Shown piece by piece: positions 44,483-56,942 of a stretch of DNA of 64,000 bases (position 1 is the stretch's first letter; each line of letters starts with the position of its first letter). A model generated the notes under the pieces. It was not told where the DNA came from. It was given only the letters and a program-made list of their open reading frames with translations, and made no database searches. The translations under genes and the position numbers were made by a program. The stretch lies in the NCBI RefSeq assembly GCF_011022235.1, contig NZ_JAAIYP010000047.1:62001-126000 (forward strand). The letters run 5' to 3'. The stretch is from Magnetospirillum aberrantis SpK. GTDB lineage: Bacteria > Pseudomonadota > Alphaproteobacteria > Rhodospirillales > Magnetospirillaceae.

Positions 44483-45880
44483 TTATTCGCCGCTGGCGAT
44501 ACGCTCAACCAGTTGCTTCACCGTGGGAATGAAGCCGTTGGCGTAGAACGGATCGGAGCCGAAGCGGAAGGCGTTGTGGCCGGCGAACATCAGTTCGTTT
44601 TCCACGTCGCCGCCATGGCCGATGTTCTGAAGGGTCTTCTGGATGCAGAAGCTGCGCGGATCGGCCTTCTTGCCGGTGGTGCCGGCATCGTTCTGCGCCC
44701 AGTTCGAGAACATGCACTGCGACAGGCAGCCCATGCAATCCACCTGAGCCTGACGGATTTCCTCGGCCTTGTCCGGGGTGACGAAGACCAGGGTGTTGTC
44801 GGGGCTGCGCAACGCCTCGGTGAAACCCTGGGCGATCCAACCCAAGGCCATCTCGCGATCATGGGGCGTGACCCAGACGATACGCTTGCGTGCGCCGATC
44901 GGCAGCTCGGCCACATGGTCGCCGACATTCTCGCCGGAATAGGCGATCTGACGGTGCGACCGCTCGACCAGCTCGTTGATGAAGTCGTTCTTCACCGCCG
45001 AGGAATAGAAGCCGGTAGGACTGAAGCGGTGCAACAGCACGTCGCCCGGCTTGAGCGTCAGCAGCCGCTTCTTCCAGGCATCCGAGATGGGGCTTTCCTG
45101 GGTCAGCAACGGACGGGTGCCGAACTGGAAGGCGATGGCGCCCAGTTCGGGATTGCCGATCCAATCGGCCCATTCATTCAGCGCCCACACGCCGCCGGCC
45201 ATGAACACCGGAACGGCATCGGCGACGCCGCAATCGCGCATGGTCTTGCGCAGTTCGACGACGCGGGCATAGGGCGCCTCGGGCTTTTGCGGGTCCTCGG
45301 AATTGGACAGGCCGTTATGGCCGCCGGCCAGCCACGGGTCCTCGTAGACCACGCCGCCCAAGAACTCGCCGTGCTTGTGGAACGAACGCTTCCACAACGC
45401 GCGAAAGGCGCGGGCCGACGACACGATGGGATAGTAATAGACGCTGTGACGGGCGGCGATCTCGGCCACCTTGTAGGGCATGCCGGCACCACAGGTGACG
45501 CCGTGGATCAGCCCCTTGGCGCCGATCAGCGCACCTTCCAGGATTTCCTCGGCCCCGCCCATTTCCCACAGCACGTTCATGTGCATGCGGCCCTGGCCGC
45601 CGGACAGGTCATGGGCGATGCGGGCCTGGGCGATGGCGCCCTTGATGCCGAAGGCGATCAGTTCGTGGTGGCGTTCGGTGCGGGTCTTGCCATGGTAGAC
45701 CATGGGAATCAGCTTGCCGTTTTCGTCATAGGTGTCGGCGTTCACCCCCGAGAAGGTGGCGACACCGCCAGCAGCGGCCCAAGCACCCGAGCTTTCGCCG
45801 TTGGAGACGTTGATGCCCTTGCCACCCTCGACGACGGGCAGGACTTCGCGACCGGAAATGACGATGGGGTCGAGCTTCAT
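44483..45880 (-). CDS. NAD(P)H-dependent flavin oxidoreductase (nitronate monooxygenase-like)
   Basis: A 465-residue FMN-binding barrel of the nitronate monooxygenase/FabK-like family: GGKGINVSNGESSGAWAAAG near the N-terminus, LIHGVTCGAGMPYKVAE, VPVFMAGGVWALNEW and LGAIAFQFGTRPL. An unusual feature is the C-terminal cysteine set C382-x2-C385-x3-C389 and C412 (CMGCLSQC), the spacing of Fe-S sites in dienoyl-CoA-reductase-type flavoenzymes. The substrate is unknown. It lies 116 bp after the GDPD gene and may have its own promoter (a TATATA sequence lies near 45942). Confidence 0.82.
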   Translation of the reverse strand: MKLDPIVISGREVLPVVEGGKGINVSNGESSGAWAAAGGVATFSGVNADTYDENGKLIPMVYHGKTRTERHHELIAFGIKGAIAQARIAHDLSGGQGRMHMNVLWEMGGAEEILEGALIGAKGLIHGVTCGAGMPYKVAEIAARHSVYYYPIVSSARAFRALWKRSFHKHGEFLGGVVYEDPWLAGGHNGLSNSEDPQKPEAPYARVVELRKTMRDCGVADAVPVFMAGGVWALNEWADWIGNPELGAIAFQFGTRPLLTQESPISDAWKKRLLTLKPGDVLLHRFSPTGFYSSAVKNDFINELVERSHRQIAYSGENVGDHVAELPIGARKRIVWVTPHDREMALGWIAQGFTEALRSPDNTLVFVTPDKAEEIRQAQVDCMGCLSQCMFSNWAQNDAGTTGKKADPRSFCIQKTLQNIGHGGDVENELMFAGHNAFRFGSDPFYANGFIPTVKQLVERIASGE

Positions 45881-45996
45881 GAAAGTACCAATCACTCCGA
45901 AATGAAACGCCACGGCACCGAGACTTGCCAACAGTGGGCACATATATAGAGCCCGGCCACGGTTGACCACACCCGCGGTGAAAAAATCATGACATT

Positions 45997-46677
45997 TCAC
46001 AATAGCCGGTCGGGTGCGTCGCAAAAAACCGCGTCCACGCCGCGCGTCCACAGCCGCCGCGCCCGCCCCGGCCGGTTGACGGTGAAGGCCAGCACCGCCA
46101 ATCCGGCGGCCCTAAGCTGCCCGACCAAAGGGGTGGGCAACGCCCGGTGATGGGCGCCCAGCGCACAGCATCCCAGAGCGGCCACCCGGCGCGCCCAATC
46201 GGCGGGCACCCGCTCCACCAGCAAGGCGCGCGGCCAGTCGGGCGCCAACGCGCGGGAAACGGCCAGGGCATCCGCGTCGAAACTGGACAGCAACGGCGCC
46301 GCCTGCCCACAGTCCCGCGCCACCCGGATGGCGGCGGCGGCGGTCGCGGCGCCCATGCCCCGGTCGGGCTTGATTTCCATGTCCACCGCCAGCCCGCGCA
46401 CAGCGCACAATTCCAGCACCTCGGCCAAGGTCGGAACCTGGGGCGCCACTGTCCGTAAACGGGACAGGGACAGACACCCCACCGCCCCGTGCACACCGAC
46501 GCAACGGTCCAGCGTGTCGTCATGAAAGACCACCGGCACACCATCGGCCGTCAGGCGGACGTCGAATTCCACCATGGCACAGCCAAGGTCGGCCGCCTTG
46601 GCGAACGATGCCAGGGTGTTCTCGGGCGCATGGGCGGCGGCGCCGCGATGGCCGATGACGCGGGGCAGGATCAGCAT
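45997..46677 (-). CDS. glycerophosphodiester phosphodiesterase
   Basis: A 226-residue GDPD-family enzyme that hydrolyses glycerophosphodiesters. The catalytic set is visible: GHRGAAAHAPENTLASF with the His and Glu-Asn, EFDVRLTADGVPVVFHDDTLDR with the second His, and DMEIKPD with the metal Glu. There is no signal peptide, so it acts in the cytoplasm. It overlaps the S4 gene by 7 bp. Confidence 0.92.
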   Translation of the reverse strand: MLILPRVIGHRGAAAHAPENTLASFAKAADLGCAMVEFDVRLTADGVPVVFHDDTLDRCVGVHGAVGCLSLSRLRTVAPQVPTLAEVLELCAVRGLAVDMEIKPDRGMGAATAAAAIRVARDCGQAAPLLSSFDADALAVSRALAPDWPRALLVERVPADWARRVAALGCCALGAHHRALPTPLVGQLRAAGLAVLAFTVNRPGRARRLWTRGVDAVFCDAPDRLL

Positions 46678-46964
46678 GGGGCGAACGGGTCCTCGGGCGG
46701 CGGCGGCTCTTCCTCGCGGTAAAGCGCCTGGGCCTCGGGCGCCGGGCCGCGCCGCTCCCCCAGGGCGAGAACGGTGACGCGGCGGCGGCGCTTGCCGGCG
46801 GGAAACACCACCACGTCGCCCGGCCGCACCAGAAACGAGGTTCGCGCCGCCACCGCTTCGTTCACCGTCACCTCGCCCGCCGCCACCTGGGCGGCGGCCA
46901 GACTGCGCGTCTTGAAGAAGCGGGCGAACCACAGCCACTTGTCGATGCGCAAGCCCTCGGCCAA
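46671..46964 (-). CDS. S4-domain RNA-binding protein (Hsp15-like)
   Basis: A 97-residue protein opening with LRIDKWLWFARFFKTRSLAAAQ, the hallmark of Hsp15-type S4 proteins, which bind stalled 50S subunits. The tail is basic, then Pro/Glu-rich. No ATG is available near the start; TTG 46964 is used, with TTG 46952 possible. It lies 6 bp after the decarboxylase gene. Confidence 0.85.
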   Translation of the reverse strand: MAEGLRIDKWLWFARFFKTRSLAAAQVAAGEVTVNEAVAARTSFLVRPGDVVVFPAGKRRRRVTVLALGERRGPAPEAQALYREEEPPPPEDPFAPC

Positions 46965-46970
46965 GGACGC

Positions 46971-49322
46971 CTATTCCTTGGCGACGTAAGTATAGAACCG
47001 CACGCGGCCGGTATCTTCATCGACCTCGCGGTAAAGGCCCTGGATTTCCGCCTCGAAGCCGGGGAACAGGTTCGAGCTTTGCTCGAACATCTTGAGATAG
47101 TCGAGCATGGGCTTCGACCGCTCGTTGATGCGTTCGCCGGGAACGATGGTGGCGATGCCCGGCGGATAGACCACCCACAGCGTGGTGGCGATGCGGCCGA
47201 ACACCTCGTCCAGCGGCACGTAATCCACCTGGTTGCGAGTCAGCATGCGCACCGCCTCGTTGGGCCGGAGCACCATGTCGGGACGGTGTTCGGGGGCGAA
47301 CTGGGCGCGTTGCAGGGCGCTGACATTGGCCGAACGGAAGAAGGAATGCATCTGGCCGCACAGGCCCTGGATGCGCAGGCCGCGATAACGCTGCGGCCGG
47401 CGGGCGACGAATTCCGGGATGACCTCTTCCAGGCGGGCGTTCTCGTCATGGAACCGCTTGAACGCCACCAAGGTACTGAGCAGCGTGCCGGCCTTGGACG
47501 ATTCGACGCCGGGGGTCAGCAGGAACAGCAAGGAATTGAGGTCGTTCTTTTCCGGCACCACCCGGTTCTCGCGCAGGAATTGCGCCACCACCGGCGCCGG
47601 AATGCCGTAATCGGCGTAAGAGCCGGTCTCGGGGTCGAAACCCGGCGTGATCAGCGTCAGCTTGTTGGGGTCGGTCATGGCGTAACCGGATTCGGTCACA
47701 TGCCCGAAACCATGCCAGCGTGCGCCCGGCGCGAATTCCCAATAGCGCGCGTCGGCGGCCAGCAGGTCCGAGGGCACGTCCTCCCATGCCACGGTCTCGT
47801 CGGCGCCATAGGGCGACGGCACCCGGTCGGGCACGAACGGGTCGAAGAACCATTGCCGCGCCGCATCCTTTTCCCGCTCGCGGAACTCGCGCGCGGTGGC
47901 GCGGATCTTCTTGCGCAGCTCGATGCCCAATCGGACGGTGTCGTCCCACAGCACCTCGCCGGACCGGCCGCGCATCATCTGGGCGCCAACGTCGAGCGAG
48001 GCGAACAGCGGATAGAACGGCGAGGTCGAGGCGTGCAGCATGAACGTCTCGTTGAAGCGGCGATGCTCGATGCGGCGGCCCTGGCCCTTGATGTGGCGGT
48101 CACGCACATGGATTTGCGACGCCTGGGAAAAACCGGCCATCTGTTTGTGGGTGCTCTGCGTCGAGATGATGCCGGGCGAATCCTCGCCCAGGCCCTGAAG
48201 CCCCATGCCGTAGCAGCCCTTGAACAGCGGATGGAACTTGAGGAAGCCGGCCCACGCCTCGTCGAACAGGATGTAGTCGCACAGGTGTCCGATGCGCGAG
48301 AGGATGGTCTCGGCGCTGTAGATGGTGCCGTCATAGGTACATTGTTCGACCACCGCGACCCGGAACGGGCGCGGCTTCTGCCACGCCTCGGGGTCCTTGA
48401 CCAGCGGGTTGGTGCGGATCTTCTCGCGGATCGCCGTCTCGTCGAAGGCGTCGGTGTAGATGGGACCGATCAGCCCCTGGGCATTGCGGTCGGTTTCCAG
48501 GAAGATCGGCACGCCGCCGCCCAGCAACAGGGCGCCATGGTGGGCGGCCTTGTGGTTGTTGCGGTCGAACAGCACCAGATCGTCCTCGGCCACCAGCGCC
48601 GACAGCACGATCTTGTTGGAGGCCGAGGTGCCGTTGAGCACGAAATAGGTCTTTTCCGCGCCGAAGATTTCCGCCGCCTGCTTCTGTGCCTGAAGGGCCG
48701 GACCTTCGTGGATCAGCAGGTCGCCCAGTTCGAGGACGGAATTGTCCAGGTCGTCGCGGAACACCGCCTCGCCCAGATGTTCGACGAAGATACGGCCGAT
48801 GGGACTGCGATTGTAGAAGATGCCGCCGTTATGGCCGGGACAGGTCCACAACTGGTTGCCCTCTTCCTGATAATCCACCAGGGCGCCGAAGAACGGCGTC
48901 TTCAGGGTGTCGGCGAATTGCTTGAGCCGGCTGACCAGATTGCGGGCGATGAAGGTGGGCGTTTCCTCGGCCGGGAAGACGTAACCGTCGATGTAGTCGA
49001 GCACGTCGACCGGGATATCCTCGAACCGTTCGCCGCGCATCAGCAGCACGATGGGCATTTCCAGGCCGCGCCGGCGCATCAGGTCGATCAGTTCGGGGGC
49101 TTCGCCGCCCTGGCCGCGCTTGCCCCAGTCCACCAGCACGCAGCCGATGGCGGCGTCGGTCTGGACCGCGATCTCGGCGTCGGCGATGCGGCGCGCCCGC
49201 ACCACCTCGAAGCCCAGCCGCTCGACCTCGGAAATGATCTGTTCGACCCGGTGGCCTTCAAGATCGTCGGGATCGAAGGCGGGGGTGCACACCAGAAAGG
49301 TCAGACGCCGAAAGAACTCCAT
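46971..49322 (-). CDS. Orn/Lys/Arg decarboxylase, PLP-dependent
   Basis: A 783-residue fold-type I decarboxylase with the N-terminal wing domain (1-130), a PLP core and a C-terminal domain. STQSTHKQMAGFSQAS holds the PLP Lys, with LFDEAWAGFLKFHP containing the pyridine-binding Asp. Length and layout fit AdiA-, LdcC- and SpeF-type inducible decarboxylases, which use protons and make polyamines or agmatine. The exact substrate is not set by the motifs; an arginase-family gene lies far away at 63 kb. ATG 49322 has GAGAGGG 9 bases upstream. Confidence 0.9.
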   Translation of the reverse strand: MEFFRRLTFLVCTPAFDPDDLEGHRVEQIISEVERLGFEVVRARRIADAEIAVQTDAAIGCVLVDWGKRGQGGEAPELIDLMRRRGLEMPIVLLMRGERFEDIPVDVLDYIDGYVFPAEETPTFIARNLVSRLKQFADTLKTPFFGALVDYQEEGNQLWTCPGHNGGIFYNRSPIGRIFVEHLGEAVFRDDLDNSVLELGDLLIHEGPALQAQKQAAEIFGAEKTYFVLNGTSASNKIVLSALVAEDDLVLFDRNNHKAAHHGALLLGGGVPIFLETDRNAQGLIGPIYTDAFDETAIREKIRTNPLVKDPEAWQKPRPFRVAVVEQCTYDGTIYSAETILSRIGHLCDYILFDEAWAGFLKFHPLFKGCYGMGLQGLGEDSPGIISTQSTHKQMAGFSQASQIHVRDRHIKGQGRRIEHRRFNETFMLHASTSPFYPLFASLDVGAQMMRGRSGEVLWDDTVRLGIELRKKIRATAREFREREKDAARQWFFDPFVPDRVPSPYGADETVAWEDVPSDLLAADARYWEFAPGARWHGFGHVTESGYAMTDPNKLTLITPGFDPETGSYADYGIPAPVVAQFLRENRVVPEKNDLNSLLFLLTPGVESSKAGTLLSTLVAFKRFHDENARLEEVIPEFVARRPQRYRGLRIQGLCGQMHSFFRSANVSALQRAQFAPEHRPDMVLRPNEAVRMLTRNQVDYVPLDEVFGRIATTLWVVYPPGIATIVPGERINERSKPMLDYLKMFEQSSNLFPGFEAEIQGLYREVDEDTGRVRFYTYVAKE

Positions 49323-49509
49323 GGGGCAAACCCTCTCCAATCACCGGCTGGGTGGACGCAGATCCGCCCGCACAGTAATCAGGGTCGGGGGCGGGCTCCA
49401 CGGGTTCTAATGCACTGACGCGAAAAGTTCACGCGGGAACCGCGCGCCGTAACCGAAGCGGCTTTCCCGAAACGGGCGGCGACGGCTTGCGCCGCCGCGC
49501 CCCCACGCC

Positions 49510-50103
49510 TTATTGCGGCCTGGTCGTCACCTGGCAATTGCTCTTCTGGCCGCGATTGCTTTCGAAATCGTTGCTGATCGCCAGCTTGAGTTCGGGCGCG
49601 TACCACACCGTGCGGGTGGCGTTCCAGAAGTTGTTGCCGTACGTGGTCACCACCTTCACCGCCTCGACCGGGCCGAACGGCGTTTCGCGCTGGCCGCGTT
49701 CCTTGATCGACACGTCATAGCGATGCTGGTTGGTGCCGGCCGGTCCGGTTTGGCGGACATAACCGGCAAAGGACTTGCCCACTTCCAGGGTGGCGACCTT
49801 TTTCAGGTCGTCGTCTTCGGGTTCGTTCAGGAACTTGCCGGACCCGAAATCGTTGCTGGTGTTGAAGCCCATGGCCCAACCCCAGATCGGCGCTTCGGCG
49901 AAGCTGCCGTCCTCGGCCTCGATCCGCACGGCCTCGCCGTCGTTGCGAACCACCTTCCACGTCCGCTCGGCGGCGTTGTTACCGGTGCACTTGGTTCCCC
50001 AGCTCGTCCCCACCGCCGGGGCCTCGACCCCGTCGGCCCAGGTCGGCGCGGACAACGCCATGGCGACGGCCGCCATGGCGAACACCTTGCGAATGTCTGT
50101 CAT
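49510..50103 (-). CDS. hypothetical exported protein
   Basis: A 197-residue protein with a signal peptide (MTDIRKVFAMAAVAMALSAPTWA). The mature part has VGTSWGTKCTGNN, GNNFWNATRTVWYAPEL and two or three Cys, with many short strands. I do not recognise the family. GGGGGT precedes the ATG. It is followed on the same strand by no close partner. Confidence 0.75.
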   Translation of the reverse strand: MTDIRKVFAMAAVAMALSAPTWADGVEAPAVGTSWGTKCTGNNAAERTWKVVRNDGEAVRIEAEDGSFAEAPIWGWAMGFNTSNDFGSGKFLNEPEDDDLKKVATLEVGKSFAGYVRQTGPAGTNQHRYDVSIKERGQRETPFGPVEAVKVVTTYGNNFWNATRTVWYAPELKLAISNDFESNRGQKSNCQVTTRPQ

Positions 50104-50193
50104 CCCATACCCCCTTGATAACGGGCATCGAAGGATACCCAGGGGGGACGATCTCACAACCGTTGATGCCCGACAACCGGTGTCGGCCGTCTC

Positions 50194-50358
50194 TCAGCCC
50201 CGGCTGTCGCCTTCCCGCCGCCGTTCCCGCGACAGGATTTCCATCAGGTGGCTGGCGGCGCGGCGGTCTTCGGGATGGGCGTGGGTATTGTCGAGGATTT
50301 CCCGTGCCTGGGAAAGCATCCGCTCGTTCTCTGCGGCCCAAGTGTCGGTCGGCGACAT
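50194..50358 (-). CDS. 54-residue small charged protein
   Basis: A short frame from ATG 50358 to TGA. A strong GGAGGGG ribosome-binding site lies directly before the start. The product begins MSPTDTWAAENERMLSQARE, continues with a helix (AASHLMEILSRERRREG) and is strongly charged. It lies 90 bp upstream of the exported-protein gene on the same strand. No family recognised. Confidence 0.6.
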   Translation of the reverse strand: MSPTDTWAAENERMLSQAREILDNTHAHPEDRRAASHLMEILSRERRREGDSRG

Positions 50359-50480
50359 GACCCCTCCGTCTGGTCACGGTCAGGCGATGCGAAACCATAC
50401 TATAGGCATAATCTGGACGCCACGCCCAAGCGGCCCACGCTGTGGAAGACCGCAAGAATTTACAGGGCCGGGCGCCAAAG

Positions 50481-50500
50481 AATCAATCTTTAGATCGATT
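50481..50500. promoter_or_regulatory. imperfect inverted repeat upstream of ahpC
   Basis: AATCAATC and GATCGATT (7 of 8 paired) are separated by TTTA, about 100 bp before the ahpC ATG in an AT-rich stretch. A LysR-type (OxyR-like) site is possible but not shown. Confidence 0.35.
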
Positions 50501-50601
50501 TTGTCGATTTTTAACATTGGAACAACCCGTTTCATAAATCAGTTCCGCCGCCATAGGATGCCTCTCGTTCCGGTCATCCAAACGCTGTGGAGAAAAAACC
50601 G

Positions 50602-51165
50602 ATGTCCCTGATCAATACCGAAATCAAGCCCTTCAAGGCCTCCGCGTTCAAGAACGGCGCCTTCGTCGACGTCACCGACGCCGACCTCAAGGGCAAGTGG
50701 TCCGTGGTGTTCTTCTATCCCGCCGACTTCACCTTCGTCTGCCCGACCGAGCTCGAGGATCTGGCCGACAATTACGCCGAGTTCCAGAAGCTGGGCGTGG
50801 AAATCTACTCGGTGTCCACCGACACCCACTTCTGCCACAAGGCCTGGCACGACAGCTCGCCGGCCATCAAGAAGATCCAGTACACCATGGTCGGCGATCC
50901 GACCGGCGTGATCAGCCGCAACTTCGAAGTGATGATCGAGGACGTGGGTCTGGCCGACCGCGGGACCTTCGTGGTCGACCCCGACGGCAAGATCCAGATC
51001 GTCGAGATCACCGCCGGCGGCATCGGCCGCGACGCCAAGGAATTGCTGCGCAAGGTCAAGGCGGCCCAGTACGTCGCCTCGCATCCCGGCGAGGTCTGCC
51101 CCGCCAAGTGGAAGGAAGGCGAGAAGACCCTGGCTCCGTCGCTCGACCTGGTCGGCAAGATCTAA
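50602..51165 (+). CDS. ahpC: alkyl hydroperoxide reductase subunit C (2-Cys peroxiredoxin)
   Basis: A 187-residue peroxiredoxin, the usual AhpC length. The peroxidatic Cys is C47 in DFTFVCPTE, and the resolving Cys is C166 in GEVCPAKW. It reduces peroxides, taking electrons from AhpF encoded next. GGAG lies 10 bases before ATG 50602; an upstream in-frame GTG is ignored. A 28-bp palindrome separates it from ahpF. Confidence 0.97.
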   Translation: MSLINTEIKPFKASAFKNGAFVDVTDADLKGKWSVVFFYPADFTFVCPTELEDLADNYAEFQKLGVEIYSVSTDTHFCHKAWHDSSPAIKKIQYTMVGDPTGVISRNFEVMIEDVGLADRGTFVVDPDGKIQIVEITAGGIGRDAKELLRKVKAAQYVASHPGEVCPAKWKEGEKTLAPSLDLVGKI

Positions 51166-51200
51166 GGGCAAGAAGGCTGCATCGTCTGCGGCGTGACCGC

Positions 51201-51228
51201 CCGGCCCCGGGAAATTTCCCGGGGCCGG
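51201..51228. repeat. 28-bp perfect palindrome between ahpC and ahpF
   Basis: CCGGCCCCGGGAAA is followed by its exact complement TTTCCCGGGGCCGG. It forms a very strong hairpin 35 bp after the ahpC stop without a T tract. It may stabilise ahpC mRNA or lower read-through into ahpF. Confidence 0.8.
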
Positions 51229-51270
51229 AAAGTCTGGACGCCGCGCTGTTTCCAGGGGAGTACGCACAAA

Positions 51271-52842
51271 ATGTTCGACGAGAACCTGACCGGCCAATTG
51301 CGGGCCTATTTCGAACGGATCACCCAGCCCATCCAACTGGTGGCCTCCCTTGACGACGGCGCCAAGTCCCAGGAGATGCAGGAATTGTTGGAAGCCGTCG
51401 CCGCGCTGTCCGACAAGATCACCCTGGTCCGCGAGGACAACGCCCGCACGCCGTCCTTCGCCATCCGCCGCACCGGTTCGGATGTGGAGGTCCGCTTCGC
51501 CGGACTGCCCATGGGCCATGAGTTCAATTCGCTGATCCTGGCATTGTTGCAGGTGGGCGGCCACCCGGCCAAGGAAGCCCAGGATGTGATCGAACAGGTC
51601 CAGGCGCTGGACGGCGACTACCGGTTCGAAACCTATTTCTCGCTGTCGTGCCAGAACTGCCCCGACGTGGTGCAGGCGCTGAACCTGATGGCGACGTTGA
51701 ACCCGCGCATCAAGCATACCGCCATCGACGGCGCCCTGTTCCAGGACGAGGTCGAGGCGCGCCAGATCATGGCGGTGCCGGCGGTGTTCCTGAACGGCGA
51801 ACCCTTCGCCCAGGGCCGCATGGACATGGCCCAGATCGTCGCCAAGCTGGACACCGGCGCCACCAGGCGCGCCGCCGAGAAGATCGCCGCCAAGGAGGCG
51901 TTCGAGGTGCTGGTGGTGGGCGGCGGTCCGGCCGGCGCGGCGGCGGCGGTCTATGCGGCGCGCAAGGGCATCCGTACCGGCGTGGTGGCCGAACGCTTCG
52001 GCGGCCAGGTGCTGGACACCATGGACATCGAGAACCTGATCAGCGTGCCGCACACCGAAGGCCCCAAGCTGGGCGCCGCGCTGGAAGCCCACGTCAAGCA
52101 ATACGACGTGGACATCATGAACGTGCAGAAAGCCACCAAGCTGGTTCCGGCCACCACCCCCGGCGGATTGATCGAGGTGCAGCTGGAAAGCGGCGCCAGC
52201 ATCAGGACCCGCTCGCTCATCCTGTCCACCGGCGCGCGCTGGCGCACCATGAACGTGCCGGGCGAGGACCAATACCGCGCCAAGGGCGTGGCGTTCTGCC
52301 CGCATTGTGACGGCCCGTTGTTCAAGGGCAAGCGCGTGGCGGTGATCGGCGGCGGCAATTCCGGCGTGGAAGCGGCCATCGACCTGGCCGGCATCGCGGC
52401 AGGCGTCACCTTGATCGAGTTCGACGCCAGACTCAGGGCCGACGCGGTGTTGCAGGCCAAGCTGCGCAGCCTGCCCAACGTGCGGGTCATCACCTCGGCG
52501 CTGACCACCGAGGTTCTGGGCGACGGCGCCAAGGTGACGGGATTGTCCTATAAGGACCGCGCCACCGACCAGCAGCACACCATCGAACTCGAGGGCATCT
52601 TCGTCCAGATCGGTCTGGTGCCCAACACCGAGTGGCTGAAAGGGTCGGTCGAGTTGACCCCGCGTGGCGAGATCGTGGTCGATGCCAAGGGCCAGACCTC
52701 GGTGCCCGGCGTGTTCGCCGCCGGCGACGCCACCACCGTCCCCTACAAGCAGATCATCATCGCCATGGGCGACGGCGCCAAGGCGTCATTGTCCGCCTTC
52801 GACTACCTGATCCGTCTGGCCCCGGCCGAAGCCGCCGCCTGA
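51271..52842 (+). CDS. ahpF: alkyl hydroperoxide reductase subunit F
   Basis: A 523-residue flavoprotein disulfide reductase. The N-terminal double thioredoxin-like domain has C127 and C130 (SCQNC). The FAD domain starts [21 protein letters not shown]. The active disulfide is FCPHCDGP. The NADH-binding motif is [16 protein letters not shown], and the C-terminal FAD site is [15 protein letters not shown]. It transfers electrons from NADH to AhpC. Confidence 0.97.
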   Translation: MFDENLTGQLRAYFERITQPIQLVASLDDGAKSQEMQELLEAVAALSDKITLVREDNARTPSFAIRRTGSDVEVRFAGLPMGHEFNSLILALLQVGGHPAKEAQDVIEQVQALDGDYRFETYFSLSCQNCPDVVQALNLMATLNPRIKHTAIDGALFQDEVEARQIMAVPAVFLNGEPFAQGRMDMAQIVAKLDTGATRRAAEKIAAKEAFEVLVVGGGPAGAAAAVYAARKGIRTGVVAERFGGQVLDTMDIENLISVPHTEGPKLGAALEAHVKQYDVDIMNVQKATKLVPATTPGGLIEVQLESGASIRTRSLILSTGARWRTMNVPGEDQYRAKGVAFCPHCDGPLFKGKRVAVIGGGNSGVEAAIDLAGIAAGVTLIEFDARLRADAVLQAKLRSLPNVRVITSALTTEVLGDGAKVTGLSYKDRATDQQHTIELEGIFVQIGLVPNTEWLKGSVELTPRGEIVVDAKGQTSVPGVFAAGDATTVPYKQIIIAMGDGAKASLSAFDYLIRLAPAEAAA

Positions 52843-52863
52843 CAACTTTCGGACGCAATCCCC

Positions 52864-52893
52864 ACAGCCCGGCCTCGCGGCCGGGCTGTTTTG
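52864..52893 (+). terminator. rho-independent terminator after ahpF
   Basis: ACAGCCCGGCC and GGCCGGGCTGT pair exactly around TCGC and are followed by TTTGCGTT. It lies 21 bp after the ahpF stop. Confidence 0.9.
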
Positions 52894-52928
52894 CGTTATA
52901 GTGGCTTCAGGCGGGGCGGAGGCGACGT

Positions 52929-53308
52929 ATGCATTTCGACATCCACTGGGACGAAAAATTCGAAACCGGTCACCCCAGCATCGATTTCCAGCACCGGGTA
53001 TTCTTCGACCTGTTGCAGAACTTCGCCGCCGAGGTGAAACAGGGCAGCGACCCGGCCGCCCTGCGCCGGCTGGCCATCGAGCTCTACAAATTCGCCGATT
53101 TCCATTTTTTCAGCGAAGAGAACATCATGCTGAAGATCGGCTATCCCGAATTCGCCCACCACCACGGCCTGCATCAGGCGCTGCTGCACGAATTGCGCTC
53201 TTACATCGAGTCCTTGGTGGTCGAGGTCCCCAGAGGCGAGGACATGCTGGACTATCTGACCAAGTGGTTCGTGTCGCACACCGCCAGCGAGGATTTGAAG
53301 CTGGCGGT

Positions 53309-53327
<19 letters not shown>
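52929..53327 (+). CDS. bacteriohemerythrin
   Basis: A 132-residue four-helix di-iron oxygen-binding protein. All ligands are in place: H22, H59, E63, H78, H82, H117 and D122, with the usual HFxxEE and HxxxH spacing and a C-terminal HTASEDLKL. Such proteins store, carry or sense oxygen in microaerophiles and are often many in Magnetospirillum-like genomes. Its end overlaps the convergent hybrid kinase gene by 19 bp. Confidence 0.93.
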
Positions 53328-56146
<2,819 letters not shown>

Positions 56147-56150
56147 GGCG

Positions 56151-56942
56151 TCAATAATCACCCTTGAGGCTGGCATCCAGGAAGCCATGCTTGCGAAACA
56201 CCGCCTGCCCCTCGGCCGACGCCGCCAGCGCCACGAACCGGCGCGCCGCCTCGGCCTGGGTCGAGAAAGTCAGAAGATTGAGTTCCAACCGTGCCGGCTG
56301 GCTGACCGTGGTGTCCAGGTCGACCACCTCGACCGCGTCGCGGTTTTCCGGGAAAAAGGCGGTGGCCCGCCAGTTCAGGGTGACGTCGATCCGTCCGCCC
56401 TTGATGGCCTGGGTCAGGTTGCGCGAATCGGTGGCCAGGAACGCCGCCTGGGTCAGCACCTGTTCGGTCAGCCCGGCCCGGTCCAGAATTTTCTGGGTTT
56501 CAGCGCCGATGCTGCCGGTGTCGGGATTGCACACCACCATGGCCAGATCCGGGCGCAGCAATTCCCGCACCTCGGGCTTGACTCCCTTGGGATTGCCCTT
56601 GGCCACCATCAGTGCCGCCACGTTGTGGGCGACCAGGGTGGCATCGCCCAGGAAACCTTCGGCCAGATGGTTCTTGCGGAAGGAATCCGAGCCGGGAAAA
56701 TAGATGTCGCCGACACGCGCCATCTTGAGCGCGTCGTACAGGTCTTCCGACCCGCCCTGACTGAGGGTCACCTTGACGCCGGTGCGGGCCTCGAACAAAT
56801 CCGCCAGTTCCTTGACCGGCTTGACCATGGTGATACCGCAATAGATCAGCAGTTCGGGCCGCGCCTGAGCGCGGGCGGCGGTGACGGCGAACGGCGACAC
56901 GGCCAGGCCCGCCAGGACGGCGCGCCGCGACAACGACCACAT
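56151..56942 (-). CDS. ModA-like periplasmic substrate-binding protein
   Basis: A 263-residue exported protein with a twin-arginine-like signal ([20 protein letters not shown]). The mature body has [25 protein letters not shown], then [10 protein letters not shown] and [12 protein letters not shown], as in molybdate/tungstate-type binding proteins. [15 protein letters not shown] lies late in the chain. No permease or ATPase gene is next to it; instead the hybrid kinase follows at 4 bp, so it is more likely a sensor partner than a transporter part. The ligand is unknown, perhaps an oxyanion. Confidence 0.85.
   Translation of the reverse strand: MWSLSRRAVLAGLAVSPFAVTAARAQARPELLIYCGITMVKPVKELADLFEARTGVKVTLSQGGSEDLYDALKMARVGDIYFPGSDSFRKNHLAEGFLGDATLVAHNVAALMVAKGNPKGVKPEVRELLRPDLAMVVCNPDTGSIGAETQKILDRAGLTEQVLTQAAFLATDSRNLTQAIKGGRIDVTLNWRATAFFPENRDAVEVVDLDTTVSQPARLELNLLTFSTQAEAARRFVALAASAEGQAVFRKHGFLDASLKGDY

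Noticed and set aside
47079-49418. A 779-residue plus-strand open frame opposite the decarboxylase gene
   Set aside because: Antisense frame of a real PLP decarboxylase; rich in His, Gln and Gly and without motifs.
49470-49509. A terminator after the exported-protein gene at 49510
   Set aside because: A GC-rich stem can be drawn on the minus strand but no T run follows; support is too weak.
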